A stretch of DNA of 64,000 bases from Pseudooctadecabacter jejudonensis. GTDB taxonomy: Bacteria > Pseudomonadota > Alphaproteobacteria > Rhodobacterales > Rhodobacteraceae. The stretch lies in the NCBI RefSeq assembly GCF_900172275.1, contig NZ_FWFT01000001.1:186001-250000 (forward strand). The letters run 5' to 3'. The notes below the pieces were generated by a model. That model saw only the letters and a program-made list of their open reading frames with translations, made no database searches and had not been told where the DNA came from. A program made the translations under genes and the position numbers. Below are positions 37,371-46,388 of this stretch, piece by piece (the first letter of the stretch is position 1; each line of letters begins with the position of its first letter).

Positions 37371-38783
37371 GTGAAACGATACCCCCGCGATATGACCGGA
37401 TACGGTGAAACCCCGCCCCAGGCCAATTGGCCCAATGGTGCGAAAATTGCCGTTCAAATCGTGCTAAACTACGAAGAAGGCGGGGAAAATAACATCCTGC
37501 ACGGGGATCCCGCGTCCGAGGCGTTCCTGTCCGAAATCACGGGCGCACAGCCGTGGCCGGGGCTGCGGCATTGGAATATGGAATCACTTTACGAATACGG
37601 CAGCCGTGCCGGGTTCTGGCGTGTGCATCGGATGTTGTCCGATCTGCCGGTGACAGTCTACGGCGTCGCCACTGCATTGGCCCGCGCGCCGGACCAAGTG
37701 GCCGCGATGAAACGGGCGGGCTGGGAAATCGCGTCGCACGGGTTGAAGTGGGTCGAACACAAAGACATGGCCGAGGAGGAGGAACGCGCGCAAATCGCCG
37801 AAGCCATCCGTCTTCATGCCGAAGTTACAGGCGAAGCCCCGCGCGGCTGGTACACGGGCCGGTGTTCCAACAATACCGTCGATCTGGCCGCCGAAACGGG
37901 CCAATTCGCTTATATAGCGGACAGCTACGCGGATGATCTGCCCTATTGGGTCAAGGCAGGCGGGCGCGATCAGTTGATCATGCCCTACACAATGGATTGC
38001 AACGACATGCGGTTCGGCATTCAGGCGGGGTTCACCAACGGGGCGCAGTTTGAAAGCTACCTCAAGGACAGCTTTGATTATTTGTACGAAGAGGGGCAGG
38101 CGGGCCGTCCTGCGATCCTCTCTATCGGTTTGCATTGCCGCATTGTCGGCCGCCCCGGCCGCGCCGCTGCCCTGCGCCGCGCGATTGAGCACATGAAGTC
38201 CCACAACGGGGTCTGGTTCGCCACGCGTCTTGAGATTGCCGATCACTGGGCGAAAGAGCATCCCCCCAAAACAAACGAGCGTCCGTCCCTCATGTCGCGT
38301 GAGACCTTCGTGGCGGAATTTGGCGGCATCTTTGAACATTCGCCTTGGATTGCGGAAGGTGCGTATGATCTGGAATTGGGTCCGGCCCATGACACGGCCG
38401 CTGGGGTGCACAACGCGCTGTCGCGGGTGTTCCGCACCGCGTCCGAAGATCAACGCCTTGGCGTGTTGACCGCGCATCCTGATCTTGCGGGAAAACTGGC
38501 CGCAGCGGGACAGCTGACGGCGGACAGCACAGCAGAGCAAGCGGGCGCGGGTCTGGACCTTCTGACAGACGATGAGCGCGCGACATTCCAGAAGCTGAAC
38601 GCCGATTACGTCGAAAAGCACGGTTTTCCGTTCATCATCGCCGTGAAGGACAATGACAAGGCGTCGATCCTTGAGGCCTTCCACCGCCGTATCGACAACA
38701 GTCGTGACGTTGAATTCGCTGAGGCGTGCCGTCAGGTCGAGCGTATCGCAGAGCTGCGCCTAATGGAGAAGCTGGGCGCATGA
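37371..38783 (+). CDS. puuE: Bifunctional allantoinase PuuE / OHCU decarboxylase UraD
   Basis: 470 aa fusion. Residues 1-~305 are the polysaccharide-deacetylase-like allantoinase (YPRDMTGYGETPPQANWPNGAKIAVQIVLNYEEG, ASHGLKWVEH, GWYTGRCSNNTVDLAAE). Residues ~310-470 are OHCU decarboxylase (VLTAHPDLAGKL, LNADYVEKHGFPFIIAVKDN). The fused enzyme makes (S)-allantoin and opens it to allantoate. The stop overlaps the allA start as ATGA. Confidence 0.95.
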   Translation: MKRYPRDMTGYGETPPQANWPNGAKIAVQIVLNYEEGGENNILHGDPASEAFLSEITGAQPWPGLRHWNMESLYEYGSRAGFWRVHRMLSDLPVTVYGVATALARAPDQVAAMKRAGWEIASHGLKWVEHKDMAEEEERAQIAEAIRLHAEVTGEAPRGWYTGRCSNNTVDLAAETGQFAYIADSYADDLPYWVKAGGRDQLIMPYTMDCNDMRFGIQAGFTNGAQFESYLKDSFDYLYEEGQAGRPAILSIGLHCRIVGRPGRAAALRRAIEHMKSHNGVWFATRLEIADHWAKEHPPKTNERPSLMSRETFVAEFGGIFEHSPWIAEGAYDLELGPAHDTAAGVHNALSRVFRTASEDQRLGVLTAHPDLAGKLAAAGQLTADSTAEQAGAGLDLLTDDERATFQKLNADYVEKHGFPFIIAVKDNDKASILEAFHRRIDNSRDVEFAEACRQVERIAELRLMEKLGA

Positions 38784-39283
38784 GCCGCATCATCCATATT
38801 CAGCCGCTGACGAAAGAGGCCTTCACCCCGTTTGGCGACGTTTTGGACACCGACGGTGCGCCGGACAAGGTGATCAATCAGGGCAAATGCGGCCGCTATC
38901 ACGACCGCGCCCACCTTGATTTCAACGGAGGCCGTGCAGGCGTCAGCCTGTTTAATGCGCAGCCGCGCAGCTTACCACTGTCCTTGCAGATGGTTGAACG
39001 CCATCCCGACGGGTCACAGGCCTTCATCCCGATGTCGGAACATGGCTTTCTGATCGTCGTCGCCCCCGACGCGGGCGGCACCCCCGGCACACCCATCGCG
39101 TTTGAAAGCACACCCGGACAAGCGATCAATTTTCATCGCGGGACCTGGCACGGCGTGCTAACCCCGCTGTCAGCCCCTGGTCTTTTTGCGGTCGTCGACC
39201 GTATCGGCACGGGCGCGAATTTAGAAGAACACTGGTTTGACGACCCTTATGTCGTGACGCCAGCCACCAAGCCCACAGCATAG
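38780..39283 (+). CDS. allA: Ureidoglycolate lyase
   Basis: 167 aa from the ATG at 38780 (ATGA overlap with puuE); a longer frame upstream has no homology. Motifs: PLTKEAFTPFGDVLDT, FNAQPRSLPLSLQMVERHP, SQAFIPMSEHGFLIVVAP and INFHRGTWHGVLTPL. It splits ureidoglycolate into glyoxylate and urea, so it feeds the bhc cycle encoded just downstream. Confidence 0.94.
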   Translation: MSRIIHIQPLTKEAFTPFGDVLDTDGAPDKVINQGKCGRYHDRAHLDFNGGRAGVSLFNAQPRSLPLSLQMVERHPDGSQAFIPMSEHGFLIVVAPDAGGTPGTPIAFESTPGQAINFHRGTWHGVLTPLSAPGLFAVVDRIGTGANLEEHWFDDPYVVTPATKPTA

Positions 39284-39320
39284 CGGGCAAAATAACCTCA
39301 GGGAACAAGGGACTTCAACA

Positions 39321-40634
39321 ATGACAACAACCTATTCAGATCCAAATGTGACACCGCCCATCGGGCAAGCCGTCCCGCTTGGGTTTCAACACGTGCTGGC
39401 GATGTTCGCCTCAAACGTCACACCGTCGATTATCGTTGGTCAGGCCGCAGGCCTTGCATTCGGCAGCCCTGATCTGATTTTTCTGATCCAGATGGCCATG
39501 CTGTTTGCAGGGGTTGCGACGCTCTTCCAGACTGTTGGCATTGGCCCCATCGGCGCACGCCTTCCGATCATGCAAGGCACAAGTTTTGCCTTTGTTGGGG
39601 TGCTTGCGGGGGTTGCGGCGACGCTTGGGCTGGGCGTGGCCCTGACCGCCTGTATCATCGGCGGTGTGGTGCATTTCATCCTTGGCGGATTTATCAAGCA
39701 CCTGCGCTGGTTGTTCCCGCCGCTGGTCACCGGCCTCGTGATCTTGGCCATTGGCCTGTATCTGATCCCTGTTGCGATCAAATACGCGGCAGGCGGTGCG
39801 GCTGAATTCCAGATGGCTGCGGACAGCTTCGGTTCGCTGAAGCATTGGTCGGTCGCCCTGACCGTGATCATCGTGTCGCTGCTGATCAAGTTCTTCACCA
39901 AAGGGGCGCTGTCCAACTCTGCGATCCTTTTGGGCCTTCTGGCCGGTTATGGGTTGGCGTTCGTTCTGGGCATGGTCAATTTCGCGCCTGTTGCCGGGGC
40001 TGGCTGGTTCACACAGATCACGCCTCTGCCCTACGGGTTTGAATTCAACCTTGGTGCTGTGATTGCCGTGACATTGGTGTCCATCGTCTCCGCCATTGAA
40101 ACCGTGGGGGATGCCTCTGCCACCGCCAAGGCGGGCGCGCAGCGTGATGCAACGGACGAAGAGATCGCAGGTGCGACCTATGCGGACGGTCTGGGCACGG
40201 CTGTCGCAGGTGTGTTCGGCGGTCTGCCCAACACGTCCTTCAGCCAGAACGTCGGCATTGTCGGGATGACCGGCATCATGTCGCGCCACGTCGTGACGAT
40301 TGCTGGCCTGATCATGATCGTCTGTGGCTTGATCCCGAAAGTGGGTGCCGTCATTGCATCGATGCCACTGCCTGTGCTGGGTGGCGGTGTGATCGTGATG
40401 TTCGGTATGGTCGCAGCCGCTGGCCTGAACATGCTGAGCGAGATCACAATGAGCCGTCGCAACATGATCATCATTGCTGTGTCGCTGGCCTTTGGTCTGG
40501 GTCTGAACCTTGTGCCGACTGCCGTCCAGTATCTGCCGGATACGATCCGTGTGCTGGCGACATCTGCTGTGGCACCTACCGCGCTGATGGCTGTGATCCT
40601 CAATTTGGTCCTGCCTCACGAAGACGCCACATAA
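39321..40634 (+). CDS. NCS2-family urate/xanthine permease
   Basis: 437 aa, about 12-14 hydrophobic segments. NCS2 features: PLGFQHVLAMFASNVTPSIIVGQA, GTSFAFVGVL, a signature-like segment VSIVSAIETVGDASATAK, and GLPNTSFSQNVGIVGMTG. Substrate inferred from the cluster as urate or xanthine. It follows allA by 37 bp in the same direction and is closed by the terminator at 40656. Confidence 0.9.
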   Translation: MTTTYSDPNVTPPIGQAVPLGFQHVLAMFASNVTPSIIVGQAAGLAFGSPDLIFLIQMAMLFAGVATLFQTVGIGPIGARLPIMQGTSFAFVGVLAGVAATLGLGVALTACIIGGVVHFILGGFIKHLRWLFPPLVTGLVILAIGLYLIPVAIKYAAGGAAEFQMAADSFGSLKHWSVALTVIIVSLLIKFFTKGALSNSAILLGLLAGYGLAFVLGMVNFAPVAGAGWFTQITPLPYGFEFNLGAVIAVTLVSIVSAIETVGDASATAKAGAQRDATDEEIAGATYADGLGTAVAGVFGGLPNTSFSQNVGIVGMTGIMSRHVVTIAGLIMIVCGLIPKVGAVIASMPLPVLGGGVIVMFGMVAAAGLNMLSEITMSRRNMIIIAVSLAFGLGLNLVPTAVQYLPDTIRVLATSAVAPTALMAVILNLVLPHEDAT

Positions 40635-40655
40635 AACATCTGTGCATCAACACCA

Positions 40656-40693
40656 CATGGCGGCGCCTGACCGGTGCCGCCATGTTCGTTTTT
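40656..40693 (+). terminator. Rho-independent terminator of the puuE-allA-permease operon
   Basis: CATGGCGGC (40656-40664), 11-base loop, GCCGCCATG (40676-40684), then TTCGTTTTT. Confidence 0.8.
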
Positions 40694-40809
40694 AGGGCGA
40701 TCAAATCGCAGTGTGCGTAGGCCGCATCCATGATCAATCCGACCTTTGGCTCAGCGCAGGCCAGCTCGGCGTCACCACAGGCGCGGGCAAGGGCGTGACG
40801 GTACGGCGC

Positions 40810-41802
40810 CTACGCGCGCGCAGCCATGTGTCGGGTCATGTCGATCATGCGGGCTGAAAAGCCCCATTCGTTGTCGTACCACCCAAACAAACGCAGTTGG
40901 TTTTGTCCCAGGATTTGGGTTTCCCGTGTGGCGAGGATCAGGGATTCAGGTCGCGCGCGCATATCCGTCGACACGCAAGGATCCTCCGTCACCCCGATCA
41001 CAGGATCGTCCCGAAACAGGTTTTGGATAAAATCCCCGAGCGGTTCATCGCGAACGCCAGACAGTTGAATGACGGCATCCACCGCAGACACCGAAAGACT
41101 GGGCACGCGCACGGCGGACACGGTCAAGCGGTCCTGAAATTCGGGCAGCACCTGGGTGATCTGATGCGCCGCGCTGGTGGTGGTGGGGATCATCGACACG
41201 GCCGCGGCGCGGCTGCGTTCCAGTGACGGGCCGGGCACATCGACGGTGGGCTGACTGCCCGTATAGCAATGGATCGTCGTGATATGCGCCCTCTCAATCC
41301 CGAGCCCCAGATCGACCGCGCGCATCAGGGGCGCAATCGCGTTGGTCGTGCAGGAGGCATTTGACACAATGCGATGTTGGCCCAGCTCACGCTCGTTGGC
41401 GCCCATGACAACCGTGACATCAGCGACGGGCGAGGGGCCGGAAATCAGGACCGCATCCGCGCCAGCGGTCAAACCCGCCTCAGCCACGTCGCGGGTCACG
41501 GCGCGGCCCGTGCATTCCAGAACCACATCAACGCCGGTCAAATCGACCTTCGCCAAATCCGTATGGGTCCAGACGGGAACCGCGTGATCTCCTGCGGTTA
41601 AAACATCACCTGACAGGTGCACCTGTCCAGGGAACGGGCCGTAGACGCTGTCGTATTTGAACAGATAGGCACAGGTTTCGGGCGGCGCGATATCATTGAT
41701 CGCCACGACCTCAATGTCGCTATGTTGGGCGCCTGTCAAAAGTTGCCGCAGCACCGTTCGGCCGATACGGCCGAACCCGTTTATGACCACTCGGATCGTC
41801 AT
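40810..41802 (-). CDS. gap: Glyceraldehyde-3-phosphate dehydrogenase
   Basis: 330 aa from the ATG at 41802; the longer frame upstream runs into bhcD antisense. NINGFGRIGR-type start VINGFGRIGRTVLRQ, catalytic C151 in SNASCTTNAIAPL, HCYTGSQPTVD and WYDNEWGFSARM. IND after the second strand suggests NAD preference. It starts 31 bp after bhcD on the same strand, so it is probably the fifth gene of the bhc operon, where it could serve gluconeogenesis from C2 carbon. An erythrose-4-phosphate dehydrogenase role cannot be excluded. Confidence 0.88.
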   Translation of the reverse strand: MTIRVVINGFGRIGRTVLRQLLTGAQHSDIEVVAINDIAPPETCAYLFKYDSVYGPFPGQVHLSGDVLTAGDHAVPVWTHTDLAKVDLTGVDVVLECTGRAVTRDVAEAGLTAGADAVLISGPSPVADVTVVMGANERELGQHRIVSNASCTTNAIAPLMRAVDLGLGIERAHITTIHCYTGSQPTVDVPGPSLERSRAAAVSMIPTTTSAAHQITQVLPEFQDRLTVSAVRVPSLSVSAVDAVIQLSGVRDEPLGDFIQNLFRDDPVIGVTEDPCVSTDMRARPESLILATRETQILGQNQLRLFGWYDNEWGFSARMIDMTRHMAARA

Positions 41803-41833
41803 GCTCAGCCTTTCCCTTCCGGCCGCAAGATCG

Positions 41834-42799
41834 CTAAAAATCGACCTCGATCGCGACACCCTTTTCGACGGCCAGATTAACGACTGACGCAGCGACAGCA
41901 AGATCTTGCAGACCGACGCCGGTGCCGTCGAACACAGTGATCTCATCGTCTGACGCACGGCCCGCGTGGGTGCCGTTGATGACCGCACCAATCTGATAAA
42001 CATCACTTTCTTTGATAAGCCCTGCGGCCACCGCGTGCTGCGCTTCGCCAATGGAAACCGACTGGGCAACTTCATCGGTAAAGACTGTCGCACGGGACAG
42101 CAATGCGGCCTCGACCTCTTGCTTGCCCTTGGTGTCAGTGCCCATGCAGGCGATATGCGTGCCAGGGCTGACGTGATCAGCCATCAATGAGGGTGTAAAG
42201 GCGGATGTGATCGAAATGATGACGTCTGCGTCTTTCATTCCAGGCAGATCGACAGCTTCAAACGGAACACCAGCGTCTGCCGCAACCTTTTCGATGTTGG
42301 ACAGCATATCGGGGTGGTAGTTCCACCCGATGACCTTCTCATATGCGCGCGTTTCCAGTGCCGCACCCAACTGGAACGTGGCCTGGTGACCTGCGCCAAT
42401 CATGCCCAGAACCTTGACGTCCTTGCGGGCCAGATGTTTGATAGACACAGACGACGCCGCAGCCGTCCGCAAGGCCGTCAACAGGTTACCCCCCACCATG
42501 GCCTTGGCCTTGCCGGTGTCAGGATCAAACAGAAAGACAGTGGACTGGTGATTGATCTCACCCCGTTTTTCAAGGTTGTGGGGCCAATACCCGCCTGCCT
42601 TCAATCCCAACGTCAGCCCCGCCTGATCAAAGCCGCCCTTGAACCCATAAAGCGCATCCTCATGGCCGATCGCTTCACGAACAACGGGAAAGTTATAGGC
42701 GTCTTTAGACGCCATGGCCGCAAAGACCTTTTCCACCGCCTCAAACGCCGCTTCAGGGGTCATTAGGTTTGCAATCTCACGTTCAGGGACGATCAACAT
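41834..42799 (-). CDS. bhcD: Iminosuccinate reductase BhcD (ornithine cyclodeaminase/mu-crystallin family)
   Basis: 321 aa. OCD-family marks: LKAGGYWPHNLEKRGEINHQSTVFLFDPDTG, NLLTALRTAAASSV, LGMIGAGHQATFQLGAALE and IACMGTDTKGKQEVE. In the bhcABCD arrangement this protein is the NADH-dependent iminosuccinate reductase that regenerates aspartate. ATG at 42799; the frame upstream is not homologous. Last of the four bhc genes, separated from bhcC by 120 bp with a hairpin. Confidence 0.93.
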   Translation of the reverse strand: MLIVPEREIANLMTPEAAFEAVEKVFAAMASKDAYNFPVVREAIGHEDALYGFKGGFDQAGLTLGLKAGGYWPHNLEKRGEINHQSTVFLFDPDTGKAKAMVGGNLLTALRTAAASSVSIKHLARKDVKVLGMIGAGHQATFQLGAALETRAYEKVIGWNYHPDMLSNIEKVAADAGVPFEAVDLPGMKDADVIISITSAFTPSLMADHVSPGTHIACMGTDTKGKQEVEAALLSRATVFTDEVAQSVSIGEAQHAVAAGLIKESDVYQIGAVINGTHAGRASDDEITVFDGTGVGLQDLAVAASVVNLAVEKGVAIEVDF

Positions 42800-42835
42800 C
42801 AGGCAGCTCCTTTGGGTGCGACGCGCGCGGCGCCC

Positions 42836-42905
42836 CATTTTCATCTTGGCGTTACAACTCTCAGGGGGTCTGGGGGCAGACTGCCCCCAGCGGATCGGAT
42901 TGGCG
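42836..42905. repeat. Hairpin/dispersed repeat between bhcC and bhcD
   Basis: TTCATCTTGGCGTTACAACTC (also near 12710) followed by CTGGGGGCAG-A-CTGCCCCCAG, a 10-bp perfect stem with a one-base loop. It may tune relative bhcC/bhcD expression. Confidence 0.55.
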
Positions 42906-42919
42906 AAGCCAATTCGAAA

Positions 42920-44083
42920 TCAATAGGCACGACCACGCGCGCTGACGGGCCAGACAACCTCAACCTTGCCGCCACGAACCCCAACATACCAGTCGTGGAC
43001 GTTTGCGGTCGGGTCACAGTGGCCCGGCACCAGCTTCAGCTTTTCGTTGATCGCCAGAACGCCGCCTGCATCCATGACCACACCGTGTTCATCCGAACAT
43101 TTGACGTATTCCACATCGTCGCGTCCAAAGATCACGGGCAAACCGCTATCAACCGACTGCGCCTTCAGGCCTGCATCCACGATCGCTTTGTCCGCCTTGG
43201 CGTGGGACATCACCGACGTCAGCAGGAACATTGCGTTTTCCCATTCGCCGCGATCAATACGGTTGCCGTTTTCATCAAGGATCCGACCATAGTCGGCGTC
43301 CATAAACGCGTAAGATCCACATTGAAGTTCGTTGTAAACGCCTGAGTTGCTTTCGAAATAATACGACCCGGTCCCGCCGCCGCCCACGATGTCACATTCC
43401 AGTCCATGGGCTTTAAGCGTATCAACCGCATCTTTGACCTGTGCCACGGCCACTTCGATTTTCGCCTTGCGGTCGTCATAGCTGTCAAGGTGTTGCATCG
43501 CGCCCTGATAGGCTTGAATGCCCGCAAACTTGAGGCCCTCTGCCGCGTCGATCGCTTTCGCAATCTCAATCACGGCGGGGGTGGTCGTTACACCGCACCG
43601 GCCAGCGCCGCAGTCGATCTCGACCAGGCATTCAATCTGCGTGCCGTGCTTTTGGGCCGCGGCAGACAGGTCAGCCACGTTGTCCACGTCATCCACACAG
43701 CAAATGGTGCGCGCGCCCAACTTGGGCAGGCGGGCCAGACGGTCGATCTTGGCAGGCTCGCGGACTTGGTTGGACACCAGCACGTCAGTGACGCCGCCAC
43801 GGGCGAACACCTCAGCCTCGGACACCTTCTGACAGCACACACCACAGGCACCGCCCAACTCTTGTTGCAGCAGCTGCACATCGACAGATTTGTGCATCTT
43901 GCCGTGGGTGCGGTGCCGCATCCCGTGCGCCTTGGCATAGTCGCCCATCTTCTTGATGTTCCGCTCAAGCGCATCAAGGTCAAGCACCAGCGCAGGGGTT
44001 TGAATTTCGCTCTCGTCCATGCCGGGCTTTGCGGGGATGTCGTAGCCCACTTCATAGTCGTCGAATGATGTTACGTCTTTCAT
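42920..44083 (-). CDS. bhcC: beta-Hydroxyaspartate aldolase BhcC
   Basis: 387 aa fold-type III PLP enzyme (D-threonine aldolase-like). TPALVLDLDALERNIKKMGDY, RHRTHGKMHKSVDVQLLQQE (PLP Lys region), CLVEIDCGAGRCGV, DIVGGGGTGSY and the metal-site segment PGHCDPTANVHDWYVGVRGG. It condenses glycine and glyoxylate to beta-hydroxyaspartate. ATG at 44083 with GGAG upstream; an upstream in-frame extension overlaps bhcB and is rejected. It lies 13 bp after bhcB. Confidence 0.94.
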   Translation of the reverse strand: MKDVTSFDDYEVGYDIPAKPGMDESEIQTPALVLDLDALERNIKKMGDYAKAHGMRHRTHGKMHKSVDVQLLQQELGGACGVCCQKVSEAEVFARGGVTDVLVSNQVREPAKIDRLARLPKLGARTICCVDDVDNVADLSAAAQKHGTQIECLVEIDCGAGRCGVTTTPAVIEIAKAIDAAEGLKFAGIQAYQGAMQHLDSYDDRKAKIEVAVAQVKDAVDTLKAHGLECDIVGGGGTGSYYFESNSGVYNELQCGSYAFMDADYGRILDENGNRIDRGEWENAMFLLTSVMSHAKADKAIVDAGLKAQSVDSGLPVIFGRDDVEYVKCSDEHGVVMDAGGVLAINEKLKLVPGHCDPTANVHDWYVGVRGGKVEVVWPVSARGRAY

Positions 44084-44096
44084 CTCAAGTCTCCGT

Positions 44097-45047
44097 TCAT
44101 TTGATCCACGGCAGTGTGTCGAGGTCGACATTTCCGCCCGTTACGATGACGCCCACACGCTTGCCGGCGAAAAAGTCTCTGTTCTTGAGGATGATCGCCA
44201 AAGGCACGGCACAGCTGGCCTCCATGACGATGCGCAAGTGTTTCCATGTCAGTTTCATCGCATCGATGATCTCTGCGTCCGATGCCGTCTGGATGTCGGT
44301 GACGTGGTTTGACACAAAATGCCACGTGCGGTCTTTCAATGGTACCAGCAGCCCATCGGCAATCGTCTTGGGCGCATCGTCTGCGATGATGTGGCCCGCC
44401 TTGAAACTGCGATAGGCGTCGTCGGCCTGTTCCGGCTCGGCCGCGATGATCTGCACCTCGGGCGCCAGGGTGGACAACGTCAGGCAGGTGCCTGAAATCA
44501 TGCCGCCGCCGCCGATGGGGGCCACCATCATGTCCAGCCCGTCGGTCTGTTCCATGAACTCTTTGGAACAGGTGCCTTGCCCTGCAATCACACGCGGGTC
44601 GTTGTAGGGATGCACGAAATCGCCCCCCGTTTCGGCCTGCACCCGTGCGAAGGTCTCCTCGCGGGATGATGTGGACGGCTCACATTCGGTGATCTTGCCA
44701 CCATAGCGCCGCACGGTTTCCTTCTTCGCCTGCGGTGCCGTTTTGGGCATCACCACATTGCACGGAATGCTGCGAAGCATGGCCGCATAAGACAGACACG
44801 AGGCGTGGTTCCCGCTGGAATGCGTCGCCACACCTGCTTTGGCCTGTTCATCATCCAGCCCGAACACCGCGTTCGTCGCACCGCGCACCTTGAAGGCCCC
44901 GGGGGTCTGGAAGTTTTCGCACTTAAAGAACAGCTCAGCCCCCGTCAGTTCATTGAGATAGGCCGAGGTCATCACCGGCGTGCGTACGATGTGCGGCGCG
45001 ATCCGCGCATGGGCGTCCAGCATGTCTTGATAGGTGGGGATATACAT
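44097..45047 (-). CDS. bhcB: beta-Hydroxyaspartate dehydratase BhcB
   Basis: 316 aa threonine dehydratase-like PLP enzyme (fold II). K53 in QTPGAFKVRGATNA binds PLP; SSGNHASCLSYAA is the substrate loop and GGGGMISG the phosphate loop. It eliminates ammonia from beta-hydroxyaspartate to give iminosuccinate. It starts 9 bp after the bhcA stop. Confidence 0.94.
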   Translation of the reverse strand: MYIPTYQDMLDAHARIAPHIVRTPVMTSAYLNELTGAELFFKCENFQTPGAFKVRGATNAVFGLDDEQAKAGVATHSSGNHASCLSYAAMLRSIPCNVVMPKTAPQAKKETVRRYGGKITECEPSTSSREETFARVQAETGGDFVHPYNDPRVIAGQGTCSKEFMEQTDGLDMMVAPIGGGGMISGTCLTLSTLAPEVQIIAAEPEQADDAYRSFKAGHIIADDAPKTIADGLLVPLKDRTWHFVSNHVTDIQTASDAEIIDAMKLTWKHLRIVMEASCAVPLAIILKNRDFFAGKRVGVIVTGGNVDLDTLPWIK

Positions 45048-45056
45048 GTCCTCTCC

Positions 45057-46223
45057 TTATGATCCGTGACGGTAGAAATCCTGAGCGGCCGCCACGCCAG
45101 AGCCCAGTTTGATATCAAGGCCAAGGTCCACCATGACCATTTCAGCCACGCCCAGACCGGACAGCATCATCGCATCCGTCAGCATACCCAGGTGGCCGAT
45201 GCGGAAGACTTTGCCCGCGACCTCACCCAGACCGACGCCGAAGGCCATGCCGTATTGTTCGGCCGCGACAGTCACGATGTCTGTGGCGTTGAACCCGTCA
45301 GGCGTGCGGATGGCGGAGACACTATCAGAATAGACGTCAGGTGAATTGGCGCAGAGCGTCAGGCCCCAAGCGTCAACCGCATGACGCACGCCTGTGGCGA
45401 TGCGGGTGTGGCGGGCGAAGACGTTCTCAAGCCCCTCGTCCTCGATCATGTTCAGCGACGCCAGCAACCCGCGCAGCAGGCCGACGGGCGGCGTGTAGGG
45501 GAACGCATTGGCGTCATAGCCCTTTTGCATGTCGTTTACGTCAAAGAAGGTGCGGGGCAGGGTCGCAGTTTGGGTCGCAGCCAGTGCCTTGTCCGAAAAC
45601 CCCACGATAGCGAGGCCCGCAGGCAACATGAACCCTTTTTGCGACCCCGTTACGGCAACATCCACGCCCCAGTCGTCCATGCGAAAATCCATCGACCCGA
45701 TGGAGGACACCCCATCCACAAACAGCATCGCAGGGTGGCCCGCGGCATCCAAGGCGGCGCGCACAGCAGCGATGTCGGATTTAACACCGGTCGCGGTCTC
45801 GTTGTGGGTGGCCAATACGACCTTGATGTCGTGGTTTTTGTCGGCCTTCAGGATCTTTTCGTACTTGGCCGCAGGCAGGCCATCGCCCCATGGTGTTTCG
45901 ACGACCTGCACATCCAGCTTGTGACGTTCGCACATATCGATCCAGCGGTGCGAAAACATGCCATTGCGCGCGGCCAGAATTTTGTCGCCCTCAGACAGGC
46001 AATTGGACAGCGCCGTTTCCCAGCCGCCGGTGCCCGTGGAGGGGAAGATAAAGATATGCGCGTTTGTCGATTTCAACACGCGGCGCACACCGTCCAACAC
46101 GGGGTGCAGGATATCGCCAAACAAAGACGAGCGGTGATCAATCGTCGGCATGGCGCACGCCTGAAGGAGGTGTTCGGGCATATTGGTCGGGCCAGGGATG
46201 AAGACCGGGTTTTGGAAGCTCAT
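45057..46223 (-). CDS. bhcA: Aspartate-glyoxylate aminotransferase BhcA
   Basis: 388 aa class V aminotransferase. FIPGPTNMPEHLLQ, FPSTGTGGWETALSNCLSEGD, LFVDGVSSIGSMDFRMDDW and PLP lysine K196 in VTGSQKGFMLP. It transfers the amino group of aspartate to glyoxylate, giving glycine for BhcC and releasing oxaloacetate. First gene of bhcABCD, divergent from bhcR. Confidence 0.95.
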   Translation of the reverse strand: MSFQNPVFIPGPTNMPEHLLQACAMPTIDHRSSLFGDILHPVLDGVRRVLKSTNAHIFIFPSTGTGGWETALSNCLSEGDKILAARNGMFSHRWIDMCERHKLDVQVVETPWGDGLPAAKYEKILKADKNHDIKVVLATHNETATGVKSDIAAVRAALDAAGHPAMLFVDGVSSIGSMDFRMDDWGVDVAVTGSQKGFMLPAGLAIVGFSDKALAATQTATLPRTFFDVNDMQKGYDANAFPYTPPVGLLRGLLASLNMIEDEGLENVFARHTRIATGVRHAVDAWGLTLCANSPDVYSDSVSAIRTPDGFNATDIVTVAAEQYGMAFGVGLGEVAGKVFRIGHLGMLTDAMMLSGLGVAEMVMVDLGLDIKLGSGVAAAQDFYRHGS

Positions 46224-46283
46224 AACGAAATCCTCTGCAGTTTCCGATGGTATATCGGGGCGAATGCTGTCGTGCTATTTTTT

Positions 46284-46368
46284 TGAAATCATTTTTCACA
46301 AACGGAGAATCTCGATTTTTGACGTATTGTCAGTGGGTTGTATTTTTCATATTGTGAAAATGATTTTC
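46284..46368. promoter_or_regulatory. Probable BhcR binding region between bhcA and bhcR
   Basis: The AT-rich 165-bp gap has two inverted copies of a GAAA-TCATTTT-CACAA motif: 46285-46301 (plus) and 46368-46352 (minus). Each copy is itself near-palindromic (TGAAA-N5-TTTCA at 46284-46298; GAAAA-TGA-TTTTC at 46356-46368). A further TTTTCA-N5-TGAAAA spans 46344-46360. Placement before both divergent starts fits an IclR-type autoregulated switch. Confidence 0.6.
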
Positions 46369-46388
46369 TAATCTCAAAAAGGTGCACC

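Noticed and set aside
39411-40619. 402-codon minus-strand frame over the NCS2 permease
   Set aside because: His/Gln/Arg/Asp-rich composition typical of antisense to a membrane protein.
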